Part shown: in pieces, positions 13,001 to 25,212 of the stretch
How positions within the stretch are numbered: position 1 is the stretch's first letter
How the letters are laid out: each line of letters starts with the position of its first letter
Assembly: GCF_036370855.1 (NCBI RefSeq)
Contig: NC_088098.1
Coordinates: forward strand, 140,078,721-140,142,720
DNA length: 64,000 nt
Direction: 5' to 3'
Origin: Dromaius novaehollandiae
Lineage: Eukaryota; Chordata; Aves; Casuariiformes; Dromaiidae
Translations under genes and position numbers: made by a program
Notes under the pieces: generated by a model
The model's database searches: none
What the model was told of the DNA's origin: nothing
Seen by the model: only the letters and a program-made list of their open reading frames with translations

Positions 13001-16000
13001 AGGTAGGAGCTTGCCATAATACCTCTTGGTATGTATATTACTTTGGCTGGCTGCAGTTTGGATATGAAAGTACTATGTAAAACCAAGTTTCATTCTTATT
13101 GTATTGTGTTATCCATAGTGCAAGAGCATTCTTATTGGCTCTAGTAAAAAGGTTCTCATGTGGGCTGTAGGCAGAAGTAGGATATTTGCTCTCCTCATGG
13201 ATCAAACAGAGTCGGCACTAATGATAGAGCACAGGGAAAGGAAAAAAAAAAGAAAACAGAAAAAGAAATGTTTAACACTCAACACTAGAGGAGAGTGAAA
13301 ACAGAACACACTTTGAAGAATTTCCTTACTGCAACATAGCCCTGCGTAGGAGAGGCTCTACAGTCAGACACAAAATGTTTTGAAGTTTCTCTGTTTGTTT
13401 AATCTTTGGGTCAGGTTTTGGCACTGTGCTATGATTGACACAATATGAAAGAATAAAGGTCCAAACAAGGCAAAGGGGAAAAAAACCTTAGGGAAGTGTG
13501 AGACTCAGCAAATCAAACTGTCTAAGAAGCAGAGCAACCTAGGTGCTGTAAGGGCTGATGCAAAGGTGTGTCCAAGACCACAAGAGCAAGATCTAGAGAT
13601 AGTTCTCTTTCCAATAACCTAGCCTAGTCATGGCCTAGCTGAGAGCTAAGGAATGATTTCCTAAAAATCAAACTGGGCTTGTAGAAAGTGAGAAAACATT
13701 ACTTTCCATTAAAAATAGAGACTAGAACTAGCATGCTAAAAATCTCACTAATGGTCAGTGTAAACTACTGTTCTGAAAATCTGTTACCATAATAAGAAGT
13801 TTGCTATTGTAGTGACATCACTACAAACACCTCTTCCTTCAGTTGTGACTCTCTGACAAGGCTGTGAAAAACTGGAAATTCAAAATCTTCTCAATTTTTT
13901 TGGTAATAGAAACTCTATTACCCTTTGGACTGCATATATTCTGAGAAATTATGAACAAGTTCTAAGGAAAACAGGGATCAGATAAAGCGTGCTTCCATAT
14001 GAAAGCATGTGTATGTATATACTTTATAATTGGAGACTAAACACGTAGTATAAGGTGAACAGTCCATCCCTTACAAGTAAAAGGAATGAGCATCACAGAA
14101 GGGTATCACGTCCCTGCAGAAGTGTTATGGTGCTTACTCCAAGACTGATTGCCAGGTACTCTCTCCTGTAAAACAGCAGAAGGTACAAGGGAACATGGGA
14201 ATGGGCTGACCAGTTCAGATGAAAATTTCTTTGTGTCCAGTGACAGCAGCCTACAGCAGATGTCTAGGGAAGAATATGAGAGTAGGCAAGATGTGCTAAT
14301 ATTGTTTCAATTTATAGAGAGCTGTATCTCACAAGCTTCCTAAACCACAGTTGGTAGCGTTGTGTGCAAGAATGACAGCTTAAGAACAGTGTGATCCCTG
14401 CTGTATGCCAAGAGGCTGCCATAATGTAGACTGGTTCAAAGGTAAGTTATCTGATATTGCTCCATATCATTGCCCAGAGTAAGCCAGTTCAGGGAAGTGT
14501 AAAGCATAGAAGACAAAATTTTCTTCATTAAGCAACAGACTGACTCATGATATAAGACTAATGTCACACATCCTAAATCAGAACTCTAAGTTCAAATATT
14601 AGTATCATCAAAGAGAAGAGCAAATCTCCTATTGTCTTCACGGCATATGGAATTTTATTCCAAGCCCTAAGTAAATAATAATAATAAAAAGTAAGCCTGC
14701 CTCATTTGCAGCATTTAATTCATTTTATTTCACCAGTGCAAAGAATTTTGGCTTTAGCTAAAGGCTATTCTTTGTTAATAATTATTTTTGACTATTGCAT
14801 TACACACTAAATTTAGTTAGCACATTTGTAAACTCATAGAGGCACTGCAGCAGATAAAATATAAAGACATGGAATCTGAATCTGTTAAAACATGCATTTG
14901 ACTCCTATTTTACAAGAATACACTTTGAATTAAATACTATTAGTGATTTTCAGTGCAGTATGTTTAATTAAAAAAATGAAAAGCAAGAGCCAGAGTCAAT
15001 TCTCATATTTTTTTGTTAATGGGAGTAACTTATTTTATATTGTAACCAGCATATTTCAAAGTTTAATAAAACAGGGTATTCATTTTACTTAAATCAATTA
15101 TACCATATTCTTACTCTTACCACACATTTCTGACCTCGTCACATCAGAAATAATTTTTTAAAATCAAAACAGTTATGCAATCTAGAAACTATAATAAGGG
15201 TGCTAATGCCCCGTCATAGTAACTCTTAAGTGACAACTGATGTAAATATATTTACTATGAATTTACATCAGTGTGGCATCAGGATCTGGCCGAATGTCTG
15301 TGTGTTGGGAATTTTCTTCTACAATGCAAGCATTCAAAGAAGCAATACATTGTAAAAACTGACATTTCAATTTCCAGATTGAAAATATTTGAATGAATGA
15401 TAACTGTGTTAGGACACTAAAAACCTTATTAGAGTGGCTCAGGGCATTAGCAGATTCTTTTCTCAGCCAATTCATAGAGCAACCTTCACCTTTTTATGGC
15501 ACAGTTCGAACCCAGCAGGGGATCTGCACGCAATGAGGCTGTTTTCACCAACACGGTGATGGCTTTCTGCATCTCTGTTGTGTCTGCCTTGAGGTGTGAC
15601 TAGTAGTGAGGAAACTGTTATCTTAAAGTGGGATAGGCTTGATGGATTTTCGTTCAGCAAAACAAAACCATATGGCAATGCAACTTCCACTTAAAAGGAG
15701 GTACCACAGGTAACAGCGGGGAATGTCTGGAAAGGGTGACTGTACCATTCCAAGAAACCTGGCTTACTTGTTTGCAGACCCCCAACCAATTGCTGTAGTG
15801 ACCTTGCAGAGGCCTAATTACTCTTCAGGAGAGTAAATTGAGGGAGGGCTATTTATTACTCTTATGATCGTCAGTAAAGAATAGCTATGTAACAGCTGAA
15901 CAGGCATCATTCCTCATCCAGATAAGAACAATTTGAACCTTTTTTGGTTTTGACATCTTGCTAACTTAGATAATAACAAAATTCACAGCTAGCATCTTTT

Positions 16001-16441
16001 CACAAAACTGTGTGCTTTTAAGGATAGCACTGTCCCTTTTTCCCCAGGATCTCACACATGCATGTCCCTTGATAGCTCACAAAACATACCCCTGAACTAA
16101 CCTGGCAACGCTAGCACCAATAGAGAAAATGTGTGACAATGACAAAACTGGAACAATTTCTATTAATTTAAAAAATCAGTTTAATGGAGACGTTAGAACA
16201 TTTTACATGATAAAATATGTTTGATATTGTGTGAATTAAAGATTTTTTTTAACTACAGAAACAGTAAATCTTACACGCCAGCCAAAAGTTTCGTCCACTA
16301 TTAAAAAGGCCAGTAGCTCATTTTGAATCCTAAATCTCCTTGTTTTGAAATTATGACTATTTGTAATTGAACTACAGAAATAATCATTCTGTTTTTGTGC
16401 TGTCTGTTTACTCGATAGCCACCTATGTCCCTTTGGTTTGA
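10087..16441. other. Non-coding AT-rich unique DNA
   Basis: No gene or dated repeat is recognised. Local features are a hairpin at 11.67 kb (separate entry), an A-rich run at 13235-13269, an (AAT)n run at 14674-14690 and a 12-bp perfect palindrome CTTTAGCTAAAG at 14752-14763. The palindrome sits inside an AT-rich block (about 14.7-15.2 kb) that looks like conserved non-coding DNA, but conservation cannot be tested here. Confidence 0.55.
11672..11711. repeat. Imperfect hairpin with GTA/TAC-rich arms
   Basis: The left arm TAGCTGTTACTACCAC (11672-11687) pairs with the right arm GTGGTAGACAGCTA (11698-11711), leaving a two-base bulge and a loop of about ten bases. The surroundings are rich in GTAGTAG, so it may have arisen from a decayed trinucleotide repeat. 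The stem (about 14 bp) is short for a microRNA precursor. Confidence 0.55.
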
Positions 16442-16469
16442 AATTTACACAACTTTTTCTTTCTGACAG

Positions 16470-16609
16470 GAGTCAACGGAGACTATATTCTTGAATCTAC
16501 TTTGGGTTCTAATAAGAGTTATGGTGATAATGATATGGTAATCATAGAAGATATATGTCCAACAGATATGCTTAAAAGGCTGAATGAACATGATCTATCA
16601 GGCAGCTGA
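16470..16609 (+). CDS. Putative terminal coding exon, unidentified
   Basis: A strong acceptor-like sequence (AACTTTTTCTTTCTGACAG, ending at 16469) precedes an open segment. If spliced at 16470, two bases complete a codon begun in an upstream exon. The frame from 16472 then gives 45 codons, from VNGDYILEST to LNEHDLSGS, ending at TGA 16607-16609. AATAAA lies at 16632-16637. The peptide is rich in D, E, N and S, which differs from the K/I/L/F-rich look of random AT-rich translations and could fit a cytoplasmic tail. Against it: about one in ten random 45-codon stretches is open, no preceding exon was identified, AATAAA is very close to the stop, and I do not recognise the peptide. It could be a real last exon, an alternative terminal exon, a pseudogene piece or chance. 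Confidence 0.25.
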
Positions 16610-18915
16610 TCCCCAGCCATAATTCTACTGAAATAAACAGACTGCAGTGGAAATTTATGCTAGCAGATCTTCAGTCTGCATTGCCTTCCCCTTTCTGCCT
16701 AAAATGATCATCTACAATGAACGAGAAAGAGAGGAAAGGTGTTTGTATGGAAGGGGTGTGGTAAATTAGTCTCTAAAACAGATTATGAAGTCCAGAGAAA
16801 TACATACAATGCAGTAGGGGATATATAGAGGGAAGACTGTCAAAAGGGACAAGGGAGAGAAGCAGTCACTTAGTCACATCAGCTACTGCAGTGGATTAGT
16901 ACAAAGCTGGCAACAGAGGTGGTAAAAGAATCCATATATAATAGAATATGAATGTATGCTTCCTTACCTCTCAGTTTAAAGTATAGCCCCACAGCTACTA
17001 CTTCAGGAGACTGAACAGAGAGAAATTGCTGTGGTACCTATGAAACATTGCTTGCCTTTTTGGAGCAGCCAGCTGGAATTGGCTAAAGTGCAGAATGTCA
17101 CATCAAATCTCATACAGATGAGAGGTTTGCTTGCTTTCCACTAGAGATAACAATCATGATGAGCCAGCAGAACTTACTCTGCAGCTATATGAAAGATTGT
17201 GCATTTGAACATTTGCTAACTCTGAATAACAGGATGAGCCAACCTGTAAGTGCACCACACCTTTTTAAGGTCATGAATTTAATCATTCGCATATTTTCCT
17301 TCATAAAACAAAGCTAAGAGCACGGCCTCTTTCTTCTCAGCTTTTGTGCAACCAATTCCTAACTCTGGGTCCTAACAACCACGGTTTCCAGAGAATATGG
17401 TGTCCTGGCACAATGACAATTTTTCTTTCTCTACAGCCTTGGAGAGCCTGAAAATTCCAGTCTTTTTTCTGAAACAGCTAGCTGGAGTGTGAGCAAAATC
17501 CTCCACAGATGGGGGACAAGCTTGAGAAACAGCAGTATAAGAGGTAATATTTTATAAAGAAAATGATGAATGTTTCCAAGAAAGAAGCTAGGAAGAAGAA
17601 ACCATCTCAGGCTTACATGGAACAACACTGCGATGTAATGGAAAAGACTGTATTACAGCAGCTGGTTTGATAACAAAGGGAAAGCTGTGAAGCTCATTTG
17701 TGACAATGTAGGAAAAAAAATGAATATGTTGATAATCAGCCCTGAATATTCTTTCTTTCCTTTTTTCCCCTATCTCGTTACCTTTGGTCTGCTTGGCATT
17801 CATCCAGATTACAAGACTGACAGTCATTTCTCTTTAATAATCACTCTTGGAAACTCAAGAAGCACTCCCTTTTCAGCTCTGTCAACAGGGAATCATTAAC
17901 ACTGAAAAAAAATATATATGCTTAATTGTTTTTACTGAAATAAACACTCTGGGTACCCCCTGCCGTTTAACGAACATGCACTGGGTTAACTACAAGGGCT
18001 GCTACCACTGCCATCTTTGATTACTTGCTAGTGGCAGATGAAAGCTTAACCACACTTATTTTTTGACAGTAAATATGATTTCACTTTTTTGGCTTCCACA
18101 TCAACCCACCCTTTTCAAAGGAGGGCAGCCCAGCAAAGGCTGTCAAAATAAGGCTAGCAAGTAAGTGGAGTAGCAGCTTTCCACAGAGTTTGATTATTCT
18201 TCTGTGAAAGAGTCTGTAAACAAAACCTTTAGGCTTTTGTCTACTAAATAGTGTTCAGAAATTTTTTCTAGCCTAGCATTTTTAATATGTGGGAACATGA
18301 CTGCAGTAGGATTCAAGAGCACTCAACATTTTTGAAAGGAAGGCAACTTATTTATGTAACTAAATGTGATCTCAGTAGTCAAAATGTAGGTAAAACCCCA
18401 CTTTTTTAGGAAATGAAATGGTTTGCATACATGCATCCTCTGAACTGTCTGAAAGCAGCTTTTCCTTTGTCTTGACTACATGTATCAGAATGAATAATAG
18501 AGCAAAAAATGTTTCGACGTATCAAAAAATTTTAATATCAATTTTGATTTTAGAAGTGGGGTGAAATTTAACTAAAGACATTTATTTAGGTTTTATTTTT
18601 TTACTTCCACACTTTTTGCTGTGATAACCAAAAAGTTAGTCAGAGACCTGATGACCTTTCAATGAACAATCAGTCTTTTGAGATGTCCAGGAACCTTTGG
18701 AAAAGAGCTACTTGTATTATGGGACATGAAGGTTCAAGTCTCTTCACTTTTGGGGTGAATATTGTGTTTAAATATTTGATATAGGGTTGGGTAATGCTCC
18801 TTTTCACTGGATCAAGCCACCAGTTTCTGAATGTGGCCAGGAATTAGCTGCTAATTTGTGCATGCCTCAAGGCAGAAATACATGGGATGTTTCCATGGGA
18901 GTTTCCATCCCATAT
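16610..18915. other. Mostly non-coding; one weak exon-like segment
   Basis: Largely featureless AT-rich DNA. At 17437-17543 an acceptor-like tract (TTTTTCTTTCTCTACAG) leads into 107 bases open in one frame (starting LGEPENSSLF) and ending before GTAATA. Its start phase does not match that of the 16,470 segment, and it lies downstream of that segment's stop codon, so the two do not form a simple exon pair. I keep it as an observation only. Confidence 0.45.
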
Positions 18916-19202
18916 ATCTACACTGCGTCTATACAAGTAGATTAAATGTACCCTGAACCATTCTTTGACGCAGTGGCCATACCCAAATCCATACGGTTAA
19001 GCTCTTTTTGCCTCCAAGGAGGGTAGCCATATCAATGTGCAAAGTACCCCTAGCTGTGGTAGGGAAATTTTTGGGAAAGTGATGGTGTGCCCAGACCTCA
19101 AATAAGGCAAAGACCACTCTAAAAATGTAACAGGATAGACAACTGAGTCCCGGTGCGTGGCAACTTTCCCTGGCACTGTTAAAGTTACTAGTATAGATAT
19201 AG
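18916..19202. mobile_element. Possible degraded non-autonomous DNA transposon
   Basis: The left end reads TATCTACACTGC (from 18915) and the right end, reverse-complemented, reads TATCTATACTAG (ending near 19199). These form a terminal inverted repeat of about ten bases with one mismatch. CCATAT occurs just outside both ends (18910-18915 and 19203-19208), as a target-site duplication might. Inside the left end, CACTGCGTC (18921-18929) is repeated inverted as GACGCAGTG (18967-18975). No transposase is encoded. The arrangement resembles hAT-type MITEs, but the repeats are short and could be accidental. Confidence 0.2.
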
Positions 19203-20522
19203 CCATATGTGTCAAGGCAATTTAGACAGCAGCTGAGCCTGGAGTTATTAATTGCTGGCTCTGTCTAAATAGTGGGCTTAGGCATTTAAAAGGGAAACCA
19301 GTTACATAGCAGCCCTTCCTGAATTTAGCTCCAAATGGCTGAGTGGTGGATATCACTCCTACAAGTTCCTTGGAGAGCTTTTTGCTTGAGGTTGTGAAAG
19401 TTATTGCAAGTATAATCTTGGTTTGCCTCCTGCTATATGAGATTTGTTAATAACTTCACCTGTAACCCTAATGTTTATCTTTCAATCATCTGCTTAATTC
19501 CTTTTTTTGGCCTTTATTTATTAGATAATTAACTGTTAGATCCTCCAGTACAGAAGGCAGGGCCTGATGAAAATCTTTAAAGAGTACTTACTTTTGGATT
19601 CTTAGAATAGGCAAGATCCTATTATAATCTGGATAGCTTTTCTTCACTTCAGGGACTTGCTGAAAATCAGTGATACTGCATCCTCCTAGTATTAGTCATC
19701 TGTCCTTACACACCTCTCCAGTGTTACATCCACCTAGGAAGGATAGTTTAAGTGTTTCCCATCATTATGTAAACTTCAGCCACACAATTTTTGCAGAGTA
19801 CAAACCCTAGTGACAATGAACTGCCAGTTCCCTAACGCAAATGTATTCCTCCTGACCTTTCCAATGCTGCCAGACTGCATGTGGCTTTGTGCAGGAGTAA
19901 TTCCAAAGGCGGACACCAATATGATCAAAAGAACTTCCATAATGCAGAAGGACTGTAGCAATACATGTTTTGTTTATGGCCATGCCAACATCTATGTCTT
20001 AGCTGTATTGTCACACTCCTACTAGCGTGATTAGGCAGTGGATGACTCTGTTCCGCACGTGCGCATACACCCACCCACCTACCCAGTTCCTCATCCCCAG
20101 AGTGACTTTCAGGATGAAACACAGCTAACAACACACATCTGCATTAACAAAATTTTTTGAGTGTAAAGAATAATACTGTAGATATCTTCTGAAGTAAATA
20201 AGCAGAAAACATACAGCTTTTGATACACTATTTAGTCCTAACATTATTTTGAAAACATCCTACATATTTCTCTTTTTCTTGTGCAGGGCTAGCATCTTCT
20301 GGTTTTTATTGAAAGGAACAAGACTTCCCTTTGAGATTTTCCATGTAAATATTGATGCAGCATGATTCTGTGTGATCTGACAAAAAGCTTATGCTATTGA
20401 TGTCCTGTATATATGTTACTATTAGAGTTACTTGGAAATAGCTTTTAGATGTAAAATGGAATTTTACATTTTAGTGATTTTTTTTTGTTTGATTTTTCAT
20501 TGGAAAATCAAATTGACCCACA

Positions 20523-20549
20523 TTAAGTTCAATGTTAAATTGAACTTAA
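20523..20549. repeat. Perfect 10-bp inverted repeat
   Basis: TTAAGTTCAA (20523-20532) and TTGAACTTAA (20540-20549) are exact reverse complements separated by seven bases. The AT-rich stem has no T-run typical of a polymerase III terminator directly after it. Confidence 0.85.
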
Positions 20550-20686
20550 GCCATGAAGCCTTACTGGTGCTGTCACCTAATTCTCTCTTTGGGTCTGGCT
20601 TCTCGATACAGTACACATCTCATACAATATAGATTTTCCTCTGAATGACCAGGGAGCCTGATACATAGAAGAAAATAGAATTTCAG

Positions 20687-20713
20687 CCTACCTGTCTTTT
20701 CAGGGCAGGTAGG
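20687..20713. repeat. 8-bp inverted repeat around CAGGTAGG
   Basis: CCTACCTG (20687-20694) and CAGGTAGG (20706-20713) are exact reverse complements with an 11-base loop. Each arm contains CAGGTA, a ZEB/E2-box-like motif, so paired binding sites are as likely as an RNA hairpin. Confidence 0.7.
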
Positions 20714-23692
20714 TATTGTAAGAAAACGAAGACCGTACATTAACCATATTTTTGAACACTGAAAGAAGCTTAAAGATCTCACATTTTAAAATAACAATTA
20801 AAAAAGTTTACCTTCAGATTTTTGTGAGAGTGTCAAGAGTTCACAGTTGGAAAAACAATAGCAAAATGGAGGCTGAAGCCAAAATCCTCTCTTGGCAAAA
20901 GCAAAGTATTCCTGTCTGCAGTAGTCTCCACCTGAGCCAGAAGAGCAGGTTTGCAGTTTGCAGTACTCCTCTAAGCAGCTCAACTTCTAGTCTCCCTTCT
21001 GGATAGGAAGATCTTTGGACTGAAAGAGAGATTTTCAGGATTATCATGTGGATAGGTGAGACAAATAGTTCACCATTAATAAAACGAAAGAAAAGATTTT
21101 GCAAAAGCTGCATTGTGCTACTCGGATATACTATATTTTTTAATTCAATTCAAGACAAAAAAATATTTATTGGAGCATGCAGGCAAGTGTTATACAAATA
21201 CTAATCAGCTCCTTCCTTCCTTTCCATCTCCTAGTAAGACCCACAGCTCAGGTACCTTTTATCCATAGTAGTTCTTACGCTAGTTTTAGTGAACGGCGTA
21301 TTTATTTTGAAGAGCCTTTTCATGGGCATATTATTATTATTATATCTGAAGTCTTCTTTTTCTTATTTTATTGCAACAGAACATATCATGAACCTGAAAC
21401 CCACTGTTTAGCTGAGCCTCCTCTGCATCATAAGAATGTCTTAACCAGGGGTTTTGAAAAGGATTCCTTATTCTTTTATTCTGTATCCACTTTTTGTTAT
21501 TTAGGTATAGCACAATTAAGAGTTGCAAAGAGAAATGTTTTATGTTTCTAGTTTCCAACTGCAAGGCTCAGTATATAGAAACACTAACTGTAAGATCATG
21601 CAGCCTTTGTCTTAATTGGGTAAACAGGGTCTTTGGAGTATTACACAGCAGGACCAGGCTAATTAAATAATGTTCAGATTTCTCACTGAGGAGTTTATGC
21701 AAGCACTGAGCCATGAACAGTAGTGTTGCAGCTCAGAAACCATGTAACTAAGGTGGGTATTTGGGGGAATAAGTGCCCTTCCTTTCTTTAAAAAATGTTG
21801 TAATCGACTTGCAGCATTTTGCTGAGACAGAGTAAAGACAATCGGAGTGATCTGAGCTATTTGAAGAAATCTTTGTTGCAAAATACAGGTGTTTTTGGAG
21901 AAGTAATTGGACTTTTAACTTAGTATATCTCCCAATGACAGCCTTTTGAATAAGCATCCATTTAGGGTTAAATTGTCATAAGCAGCTAATTTGCTACATG
22001 AGTGAATTCTATCACTTCAATTATATTTCTTTATTGCCTGTACTATGAATCCTAAATCTCACACCAAGGTTGGCAAACTCCAGGAAGATTCATAGATATA
22101 TTATTATATAGGAAAAAACACATCTGCGCTAAATGTTCATGCAGGAGAACAGACACAGATTCAGCCAACTGACAGAGAGCAACTCTCTCCTACAAGAAAG
22201 GAAACAGCAAACAACAGGTAACCACGCAAGGTAAGGCTGAGAGAATGAGCACCTCTAGCATCTATGGGCTCTTCACTGCTTCACATATATCACTCTGCAG
22301 GTTTTCCCTGGCCTTATTACTTCAGATAACTTAACATACAGGAGGAAGACCAAGATCGATAGGCTGAAGGTCTTGACATAAACCCTTCTGTGGACAGGCA
22401 TTTTTATCTAAACTGTAGAACTAATGAAAGTGTCCCAACTCCTTAGATTTATGAGGATATTCCAGCTGCATGCTGTGTACATGCTGGGAGAAACCTGCAT
22501 GCTCACTATCCCCGTTCTGCCTCCCAGTTGACCCTGAAAGGAAGGTGCTTCTGTGTTTAAGATGAGCTGTGCATGCTACAGCAGGTTCTCCAGACTGGAT
22601 GATCAGGGATCAGGACTGCAGATACACAGTAGAAAGTACTTGCAGTGCAGTTTAGGTGTGGCTTTACAGAACAGCCCTCAAGGCCAAGCCACAGCTGACA
22701 TGAGAATTGGGATTCTGTGGGCCTAACCTGGAGGGTAGAGCTTGTTGACCCTTGATCAGACAATATCTTGATAGCAAATCCGAATCAAAAGATATGATGA
22801 TGAACAAAGACATAAATCCACCAATATAAGGATCTCTCTCTCTCCCATTCCCTTTTCCAGTTGCTAACTCCATGATCTAATGGAGATTAGATATTATAGG
22901 CATCTAATGACTTTGAGGTTTGAACCTCATTTGAGAAAACTACCAAATAAAATGGAAATAAATATTGAAAGAAAGGTAGTGGGAGTCTTGATGAACCAAG
23001 CCTGAAGTATCTGTGTAGACTTCAGATGACCACATTTTGAGATGGGACTTTATGCAGCAAGCATACATATTTTTCACACAGTACAGCAAAGTGCTTTTGG
23101 GAACACAGTTTTCTGGAGAGAAATGGTCTCAGAAGGTCTTCATATTACAGAGGTCTTATAAAAGCGATCATTTGAGCCCTTCTTAACATTATCATTATGC
23201 AGGCATACCTGTACTGAATGTCACACATGGACAATAGAAACAAATTTAACTAATCAACTGAGAGTAATTCACACATAGCTGAATATCAGATCTGAAAAAA
23301 ACCTCTGGATTTACAGGACTTTCCTTTGCCTTTGCATATGATGCTCTCCAGGGCTCTGCAATAGGTTTAGCTTAGATGAGGCAGGTGGAAGAGAAAGGAG
23401 CATGACAAGAGGCCATCCATTCCACAGTTAAGCTTTTAAAGCTTGATATGGCCCTCAGGGCTAAGTCACAAAGCCGAAGCACATAGCATTTGAATTCCTT
23501 GCAATATTCACTGGAATTATTCTCATGCCACAAATATATCTATTTGAATATACTAAAAATTGCAATTTTCTCCATTTCAGCAATAGAGAACAGATACAGC
23601 AGTCATATCTAAATACCTAGAATAGCTTCCCAGTCCTCAACATTATTCTCCCCTCCTCCAACCAGCTTTCCTACTGCAAAAACAAAAAACAA

Positions 23693-23709
23693 CCCCCCCC
23701 GCCCCGCCC
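23693..23709. repeat. C-rich run with GCCCCGCCC
   Basis: Eight C residues are followed by GCCCCGCCC in AT-richer surroundings. The minus strand offers an SP1-type GGGCGGGGC motif. Confidence 0.7.
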
Positions 23710-23920
23710 AAAACTGAGCGCTTGGATGGGGAGACACCCATGGAGTGCTCTAGCTGATGCTTTAGTCGGAATGCCTGGCAGGTAAGGTCTGTGGGTCATA
23801 CCTTGTGGTGTGTATCATCTGCCCAGTAGTTTTGATGCAAACCAGAGACGCTACAACCTAGTTCTCAGAGGGGCTTAGGCATGATGATTCGCAGGTGATT
23901 CTCTCTTAGAATATAAATAA

Positions 23921-23934
23921 AAAGCTTAAGCTTT
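23921..23934. repeat. 14-bp perfect palindrome
   Basis: AAAGCTTAAGCTTT equals its own reverse complement. It sits in A/T-rich sequence and its function is unknown. Confidence 0.85.
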
Positions 23935-24256
23935 ATGTCTTAAGTTTTATACACAGTACTCACTTAAGAATAGTTCAGAGACTGGGAATGAGAGTCACCC
24001 AGACAACATGGTAAATGTGGGGGTGCTTAAGCTGTCCAACAGGACATACTGAAGTCCTGTCTCTCTCCAGGCTTAGGCATCTCTGTGTCGGTCTCTGTTA
24101 GATGTCAGTGTAGCATTGGCAACCACAGTCTGCATTTTGGTGTCTAAATGTCCTTGTGTAGGAACTTCTGGTCCATTCTTTTATCCTAACACATGACCTG
24201 AAAGAAATGAAACATAGATACCTAAATTGAGTTCTGGAAGCTAACCCTAAGTCCTT

Positions 24257-24345
24257 TACAGGTCACGCAGAAAATGAGTGGCAGAGGAAGTATTTAAATT
24301 TGTCTCTTCTAAAGGCAGGGGAGCATCTTAACTAATCTGTAGACA
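24257..24345 (-). repeat. MIR/CORE-SINE-like remnant, inverted
   Basis: On the plus strand ACAGGTCACGCAG, GAGTGGCAGAGGAAG, ATTTAAATTTGTCTCTTCTA and CATCTTAACTAATCTGTAGAC occur in that order. This follows the reverse complement of the tRNA-derived head of MIR-like SINEs (AAGGTCACACAG, GTGGCAGAGC, GGATTTGAACCCAGGTCT, GTGCCTTAACCACTAGACC). The colinear match over about 90 bases makes this the best supported old SINE in the window, although it is diverged. Confidence 0.5.
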
Positions 24346-25120
24346 CTTTACCTCCCCTTATTAAGTGTGACGTTCTAGTGGGATGATCTTGGGAATGGAG
24401 AACTGTTACCCTGTAGTGCAGGCTTGGCTCTTCTGTCCTCAGTTCCTTAGTGCTGTCACCTGCTTCTAGGGGCTCCTAAACAGAGAAGAACAGGAAAAAA
24501 AAAAAAAGGTATAGCATAATTTGTTTATGGCAACTTGAGAACATTCAATGATAAATTTTACAGCTACAAGAGAATAGATCTCTTGCAACGATTGCTAATC
24601 AGACCAAAATAATGATAATACCAAACAACCTAACAGAAGTTAAAGACTTTTAACAAAGAAGCAATCTGCAAATTTTAAGTAAGTGCTATAAATGAGGACA
24701 TTACAGCAAATTTCTTTTTTTACATGTTTTTAATAATCACTATGAAGTCAGGTCTTTAGAAATTTGCTTTTGGGCTAGTTGAAATACTGCTACTTCCTTA
24801 GATAAATAACTTCACAAACAATGGTATCAGGCAGAGACTATGGATGGCTGACCCACAGTCCAGATGATTGATGTGGCACTGCAGATATTGTTTATTTTTT
24901 GTAAAATTATATTCTCATGCAGATACATGACTTCATCATTTAAACTTCAGGGTTGTGGAGACTGTAGACTTCTCTGAATCTGTTTCCTGAACAAAACAGT
25001 AATTTTTGTTATGGTTATTGCTGTCGTTGATCATGTTTTTGTTCTTGTTCATCATTTCCCAGCTCCTCTTATTCAAAGCAAACCTCAATGCTAAATGGAG
25101 AGAGACCACAAGCAAAATTA

Positions 25121-25212
25121 TGATCTCAGTCCAGTGTAAATCTGCATGAATTGCCTGTCATGGACACACTTCATGTTAATTTTGAGATAATTATGTGAGT
25201 GAATCTGGGCCA
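25121..25212. repeat. Decayed palindromic sauropsid repeat
   Basis: The segment runs from TGATCTCAGTCCAGTGTAAA through a centre near CCTGTCATGG to TTTTGAGATAATT and GAATCTGGGCC. It resembles the old palindromic repeats of bird, turtle and crocodilian DNA, in which CAGTGTAAAT is mirrored by ATTTACACTG around a CAATGG-type centre before ending in AATCTGGCCC. The family name is not certain from memory. Confidence 0.4.

Larger units (their letters stand above)
19209..24256. other. Non-coding unique DNA with small inverted repeats
   Basis: No gene is recognised. Two small hairpins (20.52 and 20.69 kb) and a C-run (23.69 kb) are listed separately. An (ATT)n run lies at 21329-21344. Near 20287 a good polypyrimidine acceptor is followed by 25 open codons, which is too short to support an exon. 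From about 23.7 kb the sequence contains GGCTTAGGCAT-type words, common in old sauropsid repeats, so part of 23.8-24.25 kb is probably decayed repeat. Confidence 0.5.

Noticed and set aside
21177..21551. 124-codon plus-strand frame with an acceptor-like TTATTGCAACAG inside it
   Set aside because: No donor or upstream exon was found, and the peptide is unremarkable. I could not separate it from chance.
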